A stretch of 64,000 nucleotides of DNA. Source: JASHUC01 sp963849095 (GTDB lineage: Bacteria; Pseudomonadota; Gammaproteobacteria; Steroidobacterales; Steroidobacteraceae). Of the stretch, positions 6,788-15,846 are shown piece after piece. Both the position numbers and the translations under genes were made by a program. The DNA lies in NCBI GenBank assembly GCA_963849095.1, contig CAWKGA010000008.1, positions 558,001-622,000 on the forward strand. The letters are read 5' to 3'. The notes under the pieces were generated by a model that did no database searches, was not told where the DNA came from, and was given only the letters and a program-made list of their open reading frames with translations. Numbering within the stretch: position 1 is the stretch's first letter; each line of letters begins with the position of its first letter.

Positions 6788-9700
6788 ATGCGGCTCACCA
6801 AGATCAAGCTCGCCGGCTTCAAATCCTTCGTCGATCCCACCACGGTCAGCTTCCCCGGAAATCTCACGGGCGTTGTCGGTCCGAACGGCTGCGGCAAGTC
6901 GAACATCATCGATGCCGTGCGCTGGGTCATGGGCGAGCTGTCCGCGCGGTATCTGCGCGGAGACTCGATGGCCGACGTCGTCTTCAACGGATCGAGCGGC
7001 AGGAAACCCGTCGGCGCCGCCTCGGTGGAGCTGGTCTTCGACAACGGCGACGGCAAGATCGGCGGCCCTTACGCGGGCTACAGCGAGGTCTCGCTGCGCC
7101 GCGTCGTCTCGCGCGACGGCGAGTCGGCCTACTTCATCAACGGCGCGCGCTGCCGCCGCAAGGACATCACCCAGCTCTTCCTCGGCACCGGGCTCGGCTC
7201 GCGCAGCTACGCCATCATCGAGCAGGGCACGATCTCGCGCGTGATCGAGGCGAAGCCCGAGGACATGCGGGCGCTGCTCGAGGAGGCGGCCGGCATCTCC
7301 CGCTACAAGGAGCGGCGCCGCGAGACCGAGTCGCGCGTCGCGCAGACTCGCGAGAATCTCGAGCGACTGCAGGACGTGCGCGACGAGGTGGACAAGCAGA
7401 TCCGTCACCTGCAGCGCCAGGCCGCGACGGCGCGGCGCTACCAGGCGCTGAAGGAGGAGGAGCGCCGCACGGGCGCCGAGCTGCTCGCTCTGCGGCTCCG
7501 CGAGCTCGCGAGCGGCGCGGTGGCTCACGACAGCGCCACGCGGGAGCGGGACCTCGCGGTGCAGGCCGCCCTCGCCGAGCAGCGCTCCGCGGAGGCCGCG
7601 CTCGAGCGGCAGCGCACGCTGCAGACCGAGCGGAGCGAGCGCGTCTCGCACGCGCAGGGCCGCTACTACGAGGCCGGGGCCGACATCACCCGAACCGAGC
7701 AGGCGCTCGAGCACGCGCGCGAGCTGCGGGAACGGCAGCGCAACGACCTCGCGCAGGCGCGAGCGACGCTCGCGGACCTCGCGGTGCACATCGACCACGA
7801 CGAGCGCCGGCTCGCGGAGCTGCGGCTCGAAAGCGAGGGGCTCGCCCCGCGGCTCGCCGAGGTCCAGCTGGGCGAGCAAGCGGCGGCCGCATCTCTCGCC
7901 GGGGCGGAGGAGGAGCTTGCCGACTGGCAACGGCGCTGGGAGGAGTTCAACGGCGCGCTCGGCGCGGCGAGCCAGACAACCGAAGTCGAGCGGGCGCGTA
8001 TCGAGCAGCTGGAAAGCGAGCGCCGGCGACTCACCGCCCGCGCGGACCGTCTCGCCATCGAGCGCGAGCAGCTCGCGGCGCAGGAGGCGGGCGGGCAGCT
8101 CGCGGATCTCGCCGGCCGCGATGCGGCGGCGCGCTCGCGCAACGAGCAGCTCGCGCAATCGCTCACGGCCTCGCTCGAGAGCCTGCAGGGGCTGCGCTCC
8201 GAGCAGCTCGGCGCCGAATCGCAGCTCGAATCGGCGCGCGCCGAGCGGGAGCGCGCCTCGAGCGAGCTCGTCTCGCTCGAGGCGCTGCAGAAGGCGGCGC
8301 ACACCCACAACGCTGGTCTCGCAGTGGAATGGATAGGCGCGAGTGGTCTTGCCGGCCGGCCTCGCGTGGCCGAGACGCTCGAGGTAGAGGAGGGCTGGGA
8401 GCGGGCCGTCGAGACGGTTCTCGGCGATTATCTCGAGGCGGTTTGCGTCGAGCGCCTCGATGAGCTCGCCGCGGCGCTCGAGGGGCTCTCGAGCGGCCGC
8501 CTCGCGCTGGTCGAGCACTCCGCTGCCGGGCTCGACGCGCAGGGGAGTCCGGATTCGGCCACCGCCGGGACGCGCTCTGACTCTCTCGCCGCAAAGGTCA
8601 TCCGCGGTCCGGCCGCGGTGCGGCAGCAGCTCGAGGGAGTGCTCGCGGGCGATTCCTTCGCGGAAGCTCTGCACCGGCGCGCGGCCCTCCCTCCCGGGCA
8701 GTCGATCATCGTCCGGGGAGGCGAGTGGGTCGGTCGGGACTGGCTCCGGGTGAGCCGCGGGCAGGATCAGCACGCTGGCCTCATCGAGCGCGAGCAGCGC
8801 TTGAAGGGGCTGCGCGCGGACTGCGGCGGCCACGAGCGCCTGGTGCGCGACATCGAGGCTCGACTCGCCGCCGTTCGCGAGTCGCTCGCCGCGGCCGAGC
8901 ACGGGCGCGAGCGGCTCCAATCCGATATTCGGGCCGCGCATCGCGAGCACACGGATCTCTCCGGCCAGCTCGAGGCCGCACGGGCCCGGTCCGAGGAGTC
9001 GGCGCTGCGCCGCGGCCGGCTGGATGAGGAGGAGGCGCAGACGGCGCGCGAGATCGCCGCGGCCGAGGAGAGCCTCGCCCGCGCGCGGCTCGAGCTCGAC
9101 CGAGGTCTCGCCCTGCTCGGGGAGCTCGACTCCAGGCGGCCGGAGCTCGACGGGGAGCGCGAGGAGCGGCGTGAAGCCGTGTCCGGGGCGCGCTCGCGGG
9201 CGCAAGCCGCTCAGCTTGCCGCGCGCGACCTGCTCATCCGGGCGGAGTCCTGCCGCTCGAGCGAGAGCTCGATGGCGGTCGCGCTCGGCCGGGCACTCGA
9301 GCAGCGCGCGCAGCTCTCCAAGCGCTGCGAGGAGCTCGATATGGAGCTCGCCCGGGGCGATGCGCCCATCGATGAGATCGAGGGCCGCTTGAGCGTTCTG
9401 CTCGCGCGGCGGCTCGACGTCGAAGGTGAGCTTGCCGCAGTGCGCCGGGCGCTCGAGGAGGCCGACGGTGGGCTGCGCGCGCTCGACGAGCAGCGCATGA
9501 GCGCCGAGCAGCGCGTGCTTCAGGCGCGCGAGGCGATGGAGCAGGCGCGGCTTGCCGCGCAGGAGACTCGCGTGCGGCGCGAGGCGCTCACGGAGCAATT
9601 CGCCGCGACTCGACTCGACCTCGCGGAGGTCCAGCAGGGCCTGCCGGCCGACGCCGACCAGCCGGGGTGGGAGGAGCGGCTCGCCGAGACGCGGGCGGGC

Positions 9701-10324
9701 CTGGAGAGGCTCGGGCAGGTGAATCTCGCGGCCATCGACGAGCTCAAGGAGCAGGCGGAGCGCAAGGAGTATCTCGACCGGCAGTTCAACGACCTCACGG
9801 ATGCGCTCGCGACGCTCGACGAGGCGATGCACCGCATCGACAAGGAAACGCGCGCCAGGTTCGAGGAGACGTTCGAGCGCATCAACGCCGGGCTGAAGGA
9901 AAAATTCCCGCGGCTCTTCGGCGGCGGGCACGCGTATCTCGAGCTCGTGGGGGAGGATCCGCTCACGGCAGGGATCACGGTCATGGCGCGGCCTCCGGGC
10001 AAGCGCAACAGCACCATCCACCTGCTCTCGGGCGGGGAGAAGGCGCTCACCGCCGTCGCGCTCGTCTTTTCCATCTTCGAGCTCAATCCGGCGCCGTTCT
10101 GCCTCCTCGATGAGGTCGACGCGCCGCTCGATGAGTACAATATCGGTCGCTTCTGCGACATCGTGCGTGACATGTCCTCGCGCGTTCAGTTCATCTTCAT
10201 CACCCACAACAAGGCGGCACTGGAGCTCGCGTCGCAGCTCATCGGCGTCACGATGGGCGAGCCCGGCGTCTCACGCCTCGTCGCCGTGGACGTGGAAGAG
10301 GCCATGCGGCTCGCCGCGGTTTGA
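6788..10324 (+). CDS. smc: Chromosome segregation ATPase SMC
   Basis: 1178 residues, full-length SMC. Walker A GPNGCGKSNIIDAV near residue 31; long Arg/Glu/Ala-rich coiled coil (about 165-500); hinge (about 510-650); returning coiled coil; ABC signature LLSGGEKALTAVAL and Walker B FCLLDEVDAPLDE near the C-terminus. Forms the condensin ring with kleisin ScpA and ScpB, both encoded at 17-18.7 kb. Its coiled-coil codons make very long spurious open frames on the opposite strand. Followed by zipA 12 bases downstream. Confidence 0.97.
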   Translation: MRLTKIKLAGFKSFVDPTTVSFPGNLTGVVGPNGCGKSNIIDAVRWVMGELSARYLRGDSMADVVFNGSSGRKPVGAASVELVFDNGDGKIGGPYAGYSEVSLRRVVSRDGESAYFINGARCRRKDITQLFLGTGLGSRSYAIIEQGTISRVIEAKPEDMRALLEEAAGISRYKERRRETESRVAQTRENLERLQDVRDEVDKQIRHLQRQAATARRYQALKEEERRTGAELLALRLRELASGAVAHDSATRERDLAVQAALAEQRSAEAALERQRTLQTERSERVSHAQGRYYEAGADITRTEQALEHARELRERQRNDLAQARATLADLAVHIDHDERRLAELRLESEGLAPRLAEVQLGEQAAAASLAGAEEELADWQRRWEEFNGALGAASQTTEVERARIEQLESERRRLTARADRLAIEREQLAAQEAGGQLADLAGRDAAARSRNEQLAQSLTASLESLQGLRSEQLGAESQLESARAERERASSELVSLEALQKAAHTHNAGLAVEWIGASGLAGRPRVAETLEVEEGWERAVETVLGDYLEAVCVERLDELAAALEGLSSGRLALVEHSAAGLDAQGSPDSATAGTRSDSLAAKVIRGPAAVRQQLEGVLAGDSFAEALHRRAALPPGQSIIVRGGEWVGRDWLRVSRGQDQHAGLIEREQRLKGLRADCGGHERLVRDIEARLAAVRESLAAAEHGRERLQSDIRAAHREHTDLSGQLEAARARSEESALRRGRLDEEEAQTAREIAAAEESLARARLELDRGLALLGELDSRRPELDGEREERREAVSGARSRAQAAQLAARDLLIRAESCRSSESSMAVALGRALEQRAQLSKRCEELDMELARGDAPIDEIEGRLSVLLARRLDVEGELAAVRRALEEADGGLRALDEQRMSAEQRVLQAREAMEQARLAAQETRVRREALTEQFAATRLDLAEVQQGLPADADQPGWEERLAETRAGLERLGQVNLAAIDELKEQAERKEYLDRQFNDLTDALATLDEAMHRIDKETRARFEETFERINAGLKEKFPRLFGGGHAYLELVGEDPLTAGITVMARPPGKRNSTIHLLSGGEKALTAVALVFSIFELNPAPFCLLDEVDAPLDEYNIGRFCDIVRDMSSRVQFIFITHNKAALELASQLIGVTMGEPGVSRLVAVDVEEAMRLAAV

Positions 10325-10336
10325 CCGGGCGCCGCC

Positions 10337-11173
10337 ATGGGGGATCTTCGCTGGACTTTGCTGCTGCTCGGCGCCGTGTTCGTGGCGGGGCTCGCCTGGT
10401 GGGAGCTGCGCCGTCCCCGCCAGGCGCGGCGCGGGGAGCTCGGGTCCTCCTCGGAGCGTGAGGCCGCGCCGGAGCCCCTCCCGCCGGGCGCTGCGCAGCG
10501 CGAGCCCACGCTCACGCTGCCGGAGATGCGGGCACGGGATCCGCTACCGGTGCTTCCCATGGTCGAGGTGGTGGACGATTTGTCGATCGCTCTGCGCGCC
10601 GACACCGCGGACGACGACATCGACCTTCTGGCCGGCGAGGCGGCGGAGCCGAGTGCCCCGCCCCCCGACCCGCTCCTCGATCCGCAGGATCCGTCACGCC
10701 TCGAACGGCACGACGCCCCTCTTGCTCTGCCTCCGGAGCCCAGCGTGGACTGGCCGGAGGAAAGCGTACGGCACGTCGTCGCCTTGCGGCTCGTCGCCTC
10801 GGGCGAGCGCTTCGCAGGCCATGCCGTGCGCCAGGCGCTCGCCGCCGAAGGCTTCGTGCTCGGACGGCTCTCCATCTTCCATCGCGCCGGGCCGGACGGC
10901 CGCGCGGTCGTGAGCGCCGCAAATCTCACCCAGCCGGGCACGTTCGACAGCGAGTCGATCGATATGCAGCGCTTCGGGGGCCTCAGCCTCTTCGCCGTGC
11001 TGCCCGGTCCGCTCTCCTCGGTCCGAGCCTTCGACGAGCTGCTGAGCTCCGCCCGAAACTTGAGCAACCGCCTGCTGGGGCTGCTGCAGGACGAGCGGGG
11101 CGAGGCGCTCACGCCTCTGCGCGTCGCCGAGATGCGCGAGGAGCTCGAGGCTCAAGCTGAGCATGAAAGCTGA
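10337..11173 (+). CDS. zipA: Cell division protein ZipA
   Basis: 278 residues. N-terminal single transmembrane segment (LRWTLLLLGAVFVAGLAWW, residues 4-22), a Pro/Ala/acidic linker (about 25-140), then a ZipA FtsZ-binding domain (about 142-272; VALRLVASGERFAGHAVRQAL, GRLSIFHR, LSLFAVLPGP). Anchors FtsZ to the inner membrane. The order smc-zipA-ligA is common in gammaproteobacteria and supports the call. Its stop overlaps ligA by 11 bases. Confidence 0.92.
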   Translation: MGDLRWTLLLLGAVFVAGLAWWELRRPRQARRGELGSSSEREAAPEPLPPGAAQREPTLTLPEMRARDPLPVLPMVEVVDDLSIALRADTADDDIDLLAGEAAEPSAPPPDPLLDPQDPSRLERHDAPLALPPEPSVDWPEESVRHVVALRLVASGERFAGHAVRQALAAEGFVLGRLSIFHRAGPDGRAVVSAANLTQPGTFDSESIDMQRFGGLSLFAVLPGPLSSVRAFDELLSSARNLSNRLLGLLQDERGEALTPLRVAEMREELEAQAEHES

Positions 11174-13268
11174 GGCCGCGCGCATCGCGGAGCTGCGCGG
11201 CGAGATCGCGCGCCACAATCGCCTGTACTACGAACTCGACCGTCCCGAGATCTCGGACGCCGACTACGACCAGCTCATGCAGGAGCTGCGCGCGCTCGAA
11301 CGCTCACACCCCCAGCTCATCTCCGCGGACTCGCCCACCCAGCGGGTCGGTTCCCCGCCCTCGGGAAGATTCGCGAAGGTCCGGCATGCCGTGCCGATGC
11401 TGTCGCTCGCGAACGCGCTCGCCCCCGAGGATGTCGCCGCCTTCGTCGAGCGCATCCGCCGATTTCTCGGGCTCGGGAGCGGGGCGCAGATCGACTTCAC
11501 CGCCGAGCCGAAGATCGACGGGCTGTCGCTCTCCTTGCGCTACGAGCGCGGCACCCTGGTGCGCGGCGCAACGCGCGGCGACGGCTCGGAGGGAGAGGAT
11601 GTCACGCCGAACGTGAAAGTCGTGCCGGGCGTTCCCCATGAGCTGAAGGGTCCCGACGTCCCCGAGATCTGCGAGGTGCGCGGGGAGGTCTACATGACCA
11701 AGTCCGCGTTCCTCGCTCTGAATGAGCAGCAGGGGGCGTCCGGGAAGACGGTATTTGCCAATCCGCGCAACTCCGCCGCCGGGTCGCTGCGGCAGCTCGA
11801 TCCGGCCGTCACGGCTACTCGCCCACTCAAGTTCTTCGCCTATGCGTGGGGCGAGATGAGCACTCTTCCGGCGCGGACCCAGTGGGCGATGCTCGAGTGG
11901 CTCGCGGAGCGGGGGCTCGAGACCAATCCCCTCGCGAGGCTGTGCCATTCGGTCGAGGAGCTGCTCGAGTTCCACCTCGAGACGGAACATCGGCGCGCGG
12001 CGCTCGACTACGACATCGACGGGGTGGTGTACAAGGTCGATCGGCTCGACTGGCAGGAGCGGCTCGGCTTCGTCTCGCGCGACCCCCGCTGGGCGGTCGC
12101 GCACAAATTCGCGGCGCAGAAGGCCGCGACCGTGGTGAAGGCGATCGAGGTGCAGGTCGGGCGCACCGGAGCGCTCACCCCCGTCGCGAAGCTCGCTCCG
12201 GTGAGCGTCGCAGGGGTGATCGTCTCGAACGTTTCGCTCCACAACGAGGATAAGATCCGCGAGCTCGACGTGCGCATCGGCGATACCGTGACGATCCAGC
12301 GCGCCGGCGATGTCATCCCGCAAGTGCTCGGCATCGTCCCCGGGATGCGCCCGAGCGCGGCGCAGCCCTATTCGTTTCCGAGGATCTGCCCCTGCCCCCT
12401 CGGGACCGCGGTGGTGCGCGATCGCACGGCAGCCGGGGAGGAAGGCAAGATTGCGCGCTGCTCGGGCGAGCTCGCCTGTCCCTACCAGAGGATCGAGCAC
12501 CTGCGGCATTTCGTATCGCGCCGCGCGTTCGATATCGAGGGGCTCGGGGAGAAGCAGATCGCGCTCTTCGTCGGCAAAGGCTGGATCGCGGAACCCGCCG
12601 ATCTCTTCGAGCTCGCCGCGCGCAACGGCACGATCAAGCTCGAGGAGCAGGAGGGGTTCGGCGAGGTGTCGGCCCGCAAGCTCTTCGCCGCCATCGAGGC
12701 GCGGCGCAACATCTCGCTCGAGCGCTTTCTCTACGCGCTCGGGATCCGTCACGTCGGGGAGGTCACGGCGCGCGCGCTCGCCCGCGGCTACGGCAGCTGG
12801 AGCGCGTTCCATGCCGCCTGTTCGAGGCTCGCCGGGCAGGATGCCGAGTTGCGCGACGAGGCGCGGCAAGAAATGGACGCCATGGATCAGATCGGGGAGA
12901 CCGTGATCGACGGCATTGCCGCGTACTTCTCGGACCGCCACAACGTCGAGAGCATCGAGCGTCTCACGCGGCAGGTGCGAATCGAGGACGCCGAGCAGCC
13001 CGCGCGCGTCTCGCCCATCGCGGGCAAAATCATCGTGTTGACCGGCCACCTCGAGCGGCTCACCCGGGAGGAGGCGAAGGCGCTCGCCGAGCGCCTCGGG
13101 GCGACGGTGAGCGGGAGCGTGTCGAGAAAGACGGACTGGGTGGTCGCGGGGGCGGACGCCGGATCGAAGCTCCGCAAGGCGGAGGAGCTCGGCGTCAAGG
13201 TCATCGACGAGTCGGCGTTCCTCGAGCTGACCGGCGCGCAGCCGGACGGGGAGGGCGGCGCCAGGTAA
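11163..13268 (+). CDS. ligA: NAD-dependent DNA ligase LigA
   Basis: 701 residues, normal for LigA. Domain Ia (YYELDRPEISDADYDQL), adenylation domain with active-site Lys117 in EPKIDGLSLSLRYERG, the TRGDGSEGEDVT motif, OB fold, zinc finger, helix-hairpin-helix domain and C-terminal BRCT (about 610-690, GKIIVLTGHLERLTREEAKAL). Seals nicks during replication and repair. The zinc site reads CPCPLG...RCSGELACP: the first pair is CxC rather than the common CxxC, so zinc coordination may be slightly altered. Confidence 0.97.
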   Translation: MKAEAARIAELRGEIARHNRLYYELDRPEISDADYDQLMQELRALERSHPQLISADSPTQRVGSPPSGRFAKVRHAVPMLSLANALAPEDVAAFVERIRRFLGLGSGAQIDFTAEPKIDGLSLSLRYERGTLVRGATRGDGSEGEDVTPNVKVVPGVPHELKGPDVPEICEVRGEVYMTKSAFLALNEQQGASGKTVFANPRNSAAGSLRQLDPAVTATRPLKFFAYAWGEMSTLPARTQWAMLEWLAERGLETNPLARLCHSVEELLEFHLETEHRRAALDYDIDGVVYKVDRLDWQERLGFVSRDPRWAVAHKFAAQKAATVVKAIEVQVGRTGALTPVAKLAPVSVAGVIVSNVSLHNEDKIRELDVRIGDTVTIQRAGDVIPQVLGIVPGMRPSAAQPYSFPRICPCPLGTAVVRDRTAAGEEGKIARCSGELACPYQRIEHLRHFVSRRAFDIEGLGEKQIALFVGKGWIAEPADLFELAARNGTIKLEEQEGFGEVSARKLFAAIEARRNISLERFLYALGIRHVGEVTARALARGYGSWSAFHAACSRLAGQDAELRDEARQEMDAMDQIGETVIDGIAAYFSDRHNVESIERLTRQVRIEDAEQPARVSPIAGKIIVLTGHLERLTREEAKALAERLGATVSGSVSRKTDWVVAGADAGSKLRKAEELGVKVIDESAFLELTGAQPDGEGGAR

Positions 13269-13291
13269 GCGCTGCGCCGCCCTCCCGGATG

Positions 13292-14200
13292 CTAGGGCGC
13301 GGCCGGGGGCTGTGGCGGCGACGCAGACGTGGAGGGGGACGCAGACGCGGACGGGGATGAGGAATCGGGAAGGCTCTTCTGGACCTTCACGTCCTTCATG
13401 AGGCCGTCCACGTAAGCCGTGAATTCCCTTGACTCGACGATCTGCATGAGCCGCTGCTCGACGCTGTCGTAGGACGGCGGAGTGGTCGGCCGTGTCTCGA
13501 TCAGCTGGATGACGTGCCAGCCGTACTGGGTCTGCACGGGCTTCTCCGTGTACTGGCCGGGCTTCAGCGCGACGACGGCGTCGGCGAACGGCTTCACCAT
13601 GTTGTCCGTCGTGAACCAGCCGATGTCGCCGCCTTGGGTCTTGGAGGGGTCCATCGACTCATTCTTGGCGAGATCGGCAAAGTTCGCTCCGTGGTCGAGC
13701 TGCTCGATGATCCGCTGCGCAAACGGCTCCGTCGCGACGAGGATGTGGCGCGCGTGATATTCGGTGTGCGGCATGTTGGAGACCTGCGTCTCGTACTCTG
13801 TTCGCAGCTGATCCTCGGTGGGCTTGCGGTTCTTGAAGTACTGCTGGGAGACGAGCTGCTCCAGGACGTTGAGCCGCGCGAGCGTGAGGGTGTTCTGCGT
13901 GTCCGGGTCCTGGGTGATGCCGTCCTTGTCCGCCTCCCCGGCAACGACCTCCGCGCGAATGAGGCTGTCGAGGGCGGCCCCGCGCTGAGCCGGTGAGAGG
14001 TCGGCTACCGTGCGGCCGGTGGCGATGCGCGTCACGTAGAAGTCATAGAGGCTGCGGCTGATCGGCGCGCCATTGACTACGGCGACCGGGGCCGAGTCGT
14101 TGCTCGCGGCGGCCCCTGTGACGGCAGCACCCTTCGGCTGGCAAGCGGTGAGGGCCGCTACTCCCATGACGGACATCAGCAGGAAACCGAGCTTGTTCAT
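13292..14200 (-). CDS. Parvulin-type peptidyl-prolyl isomerase, predicted lipoprotein
   Basis: 302 residues from the ATG at 14200, which begins a lipoprotein signal ending in LTAC (Cys20). An N-terminal SurA/PpiD-like helical region (about 35-135) is followed by a rotamase domain (about 145-250; YHARHILVATEPFAQRII, GGDIGWFTTDNMVKPFADAV, QYGWHVIQL). A Ser/Pro/Ala-rich tail ends the protein. Likely a periplasmic outer-membrane protein folding factor tethered to a membrane. Longer in-frame extensions overlap bolA and lack sense. Similar foldases follow bolA/yciB in other gammaproteobacteria. Confidence 0.88.
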   Translation of the reverse strand: MNKLGFLLMSVMGVAALTACQPKGAAVTGAAASNDSAPVAVVNGAPISRSLYDFYVTRIATGRTVADLSPAQRGAALDSLIRAEVVAGEADKDGITQDPDTQNTLTLARLNVLEQLVSQQYFKNRKPTEDQLRTEYETQVSNMPHTEYHARHILVATEPFAQRIIEQLDHGANFADLAKNESMDPSKTQGGDIGWFTTDNMVKPFADAVVALKPGQYTEKPVQTQYGWHVIQLIETRPTTPPSYDSVEQRLMQIVESREFTAYVDGLMKDVKVQKSLPDSSSPSASASPSTSASPPQPPAAP

Positions 14201-14239
14201 TTTGGACTGACCTTGAATGTTAATAATAATTTGAATATC

Positions 14240-14255
14240 AGTTACTTGGGTAACT
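14240..14255. promoter_or_regulatory. AT-rich upstream region with inverted repeat
   Basis: AGTTAC-TTGG-GTAACT is a perfect 6-bp inverted repeat just downstream of the bolA stop and about 40 bases upstream of the isomerase lipoprotein start. The sequence between them is unusually AT-rich for this genome (TAATAATAATTTGAATAT) and probably holds that gene's promoter; the repeat could be an operator or the bolA 3' hairpin. Confidence 0.35.
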
Positions 14256-14256
14256 T

Positions 14257-14529
14257 TCATGAAGTAATCTCTTCCTGCGTTCGCGCCTCGATGGCGAGTG
14301 CGTGAACGCCCTTTCCGATGAGCGGCTCGATAGCCTGATAGACCAAGCGGTGCCGTGCAACTCTCGATAGACCCCGAAAGCGATCCGACACCACCCGCAC
14401 GCGAAAGTGCCCGCCCTCCCGCGCTCCGGGGTGGCCGGCGTGGAGGGCGCTGTCGTCCTCGACCAGGATCTGTGCCGGGGCGAGCTGCCGCTCCAGAGTG
14501 GCGCGAATCCATGCGGTGGTGTCGGTCAT
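14257..14529 (-). CDS. bolA: BolA family protein
   Basis: 90 residues from the ATG at 14529. BolA fold: ATLERQLAPAQILVEDDSALHAGHPG, the GGHFRVRVVSDRFRGLSRVARHR core with the conserved His, and the C-terminal IGKGVHALAIEARTQEE. BolA proteins act with monothiol glutaredoxins in Fe-S cluster handling and as morphology/stress regulators. Follows yciB by 13 bases on the minus strand, a conserved pairing. Confidence 0.92.
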   Translation of the reverse strand: MTDTTAWIRATLERQLAPAQILVEDDSALHAGHPGAREGGHFRVRVVSDRFRGLSRVARHRLVYQAIEPLIGKGVHALAIEARTQEEITS

Positions 14530-14542
14530 GGGCGGAAGGTCT

Positions 14543-15124
14543 TCAGCCCGCTTTCGCGGAGGAGTCCGCGGCAGCCGGCTCGCTGCGACGAGCGAGCCAC
14601 AAGACCTGCAGGAAGATGAATACCATCGTGGCGGCGGTGAGGCCCCACACGTTGAAGTTGACCCAGAATCGCTCGCTATAGTGCTGGGCGACCACGAGGT
14701 TGGCCCACCCGACCGCGCCATAGAAGAGCACCCAGATCCAGTTGAGGCGGCGCCAGAGCGGCTCGGGAACCCGGAACTCCGAGCCGAGCGCGGCGCCGAG
14801 CGCCGTGCGCAGCAGCCGCTCCACCAGAGTCCGCTTGCCGATCCAGAAGCTCGCGAGGAAGGCGGCGCTCACCAGCCAGGAGAAGACGCTCGTCTTGAGC
14901 TTGATGTACTGCTGATTGTGAAGCAGGAGCGTCGCCGCTCCGAACACGAGCACCAGAGCCGCGCTGAGGGAGTGCATGGGAGGGATGCGGCGCGAGATCG
15001 CAAGGTCCGCGGCGAGCAGCGCCACCATGGCGATCATGAGCGCCGCGGTCGCCGCGTAGAGGCCGTGCAAGTAGTACACGACGACGAAAGCGGCGAGCGG
15101 CGCGAGCTCGAGGAGGGCTTGCAT
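14543..15124 (-). CDS. yciB: Inner membrane-spanning protein YciB (septation protein A family)
   Basis: 193 residues from the ATG at 15124. About five hydrophobic segments: LAAFVVVYYLHGLYAATAAL, the AALMIAMVALLAADLA region, LSAALVLVFGAATLLLH, FWIGKRTLVERL-flanked helix, NWIWVLFYGAVGWANLVVA and the C-terminal TAATMVFIFLQVLWLA. HNQQYIKLKTS and FWVNFNVWG are family signatures. Involved in cell envelope and division in enterics; sometimes labelled IspZ. Upstream in-frame Met codons extend toward the divergent YciO-like gene but lack family resemblance. Confidence 0.9.
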   Translation of the reverse strand: MQALLELAPLAAFVVVYYLHGLYAATAALMIAMVALLAADLAISRRIPPMHSLSAALVLVFGAATLLLHNQQYIKLKTSVFSWLVSAAFLASFWIGKRTLVERLLRTALGAALGSEFRVPEPLWRRLNWIWVLFYGAVGWANLVVAQHYSERFWVNFNVWGLTAATMVFIFLQVLWLARRSEPAAADSSAKAG

Positions 15125-15210
15125 GTCTGGCGTATCGAAAGGGCGGCCGCGAGAAAAATGGCCGCGTATCATAGCCGAAACCGCCGGGCACGGCTGGCGA
15201 CGGGTCATAA

Positions 15211-15834
15211 TTGAGCCAATTCTTCGCCCTCCATCCGGTGAACCCGGAGCCTCGGCTCATCCGGCGCGCGGCGGATATCGTCCGCCGCGGTGGAGTCATC
15301 GCCTACCCGACCGACTCGTGCTATGCCCTCGGCTGCCCGCTCGGCGACAAGTCCGCTCTCGAGCGCGTCCGCCGCGTCCGGCAAGCCGACCGCCACCACC
15401 ATTTCACGCTCGTGTGTCGCAGCGTGGGGGAGAGCGCCCGGTTCGCGCGGATCGATACGCCTCAGTTCCGGCTGATGAGGGCCTGCACCCCCGGCCCCTA
15501 TACCTTCCTGCTGCCCGCGACGCGGGAGACGCCGCGCCGCCTCCAGCACGAGCGGCGGCGCACGATCGGCATTCGCGTGCCGGACCATCCGGTGCCCCTG
15601 ATGCTGCTAGCGGAGCTCGGCGAGCCGCTGATGAGCTCGACTCTCATCCTGCCGGGCGATCTGCTGCCTCTCACCGACGCCGGGGAGATCCGCGAACGCC
15701 TGGAGCATGACATCGATGCAGTCCTCGACGGCGGCAACTGTGGCATCGAGCCGACGACCGTCGTCGATCTCGCCGTCTCGCCGCCCGTCGTGGTGCGCCG
15801 AGGCAAGGGCGATCTCGGCGTTTTGGGCCTATAA
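15211..15834 (+). CDS. L-threonylcarbamoyladenylate synthase-type protein (Sua5/YrdC/YciO family)
   Basis: 207 residues, starting at TTG 15211. YrdC fold: RRGGVIAYPTDSCYALGCPL near residue 30 is the nucleotide/threonine pocket; GPYTFLLPATRETPRRL and RTIGIRVPDHPVPLMLL follow. The length and the FFALHPVNPEPRLI start fit the YciO branch better than the essential TsaC branch, so its role in t6A37 synthesis is likely but not certain. Divergent from yciB; ends 12 bases before trpS. Confidence 0.85.
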   Translation: MSQFFALHPVNPEPRLIRRAADIVRRGGVIAYPTDSCYALGCPLGDKSALERVRRVRQADRHHHFTLVCRSVGESARFARIDTPQFRLMRACTPGPYTFLLPATRETPRRLQHERRRTIGIRVPDHPVPLMLLAELGEPLMSSTLILPGDLLPLTDAGEIRERLEHDIDAVLDGGNCGIEPTTVVDLAVSPPVVVRRGKGDLGVLGL

Positions 15835-15835
15835 T
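15830..15835 (+). promoter_or_regulatory. Consensus -10 box just upstream of trpS
   Basis: TATAAT spans the stop codon of the preceding gene. The trpS ATG follows 11 bases later, so transcription from this box would give a leader of about five bases or a leaderless mRNA. No convincing -35 and no Shine-Dalgarno is visible. Confidence 0.35.
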
Positions 15836-15846
15836 CGACGCGATTC

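Noticed and set aside
6713..10207. 1164-codon open frame on the minus strand opposite smc
   Set aside because: Artefact of Glu/Leu/Arg/Ala coiled-coil codons read in reverse; no recognisable family.
14201..14512. Upstream extension of the isomerase lipoprotein
   Set aside because: Overlaps bolA and would bury the lipoprotein signal that begins at 14200.
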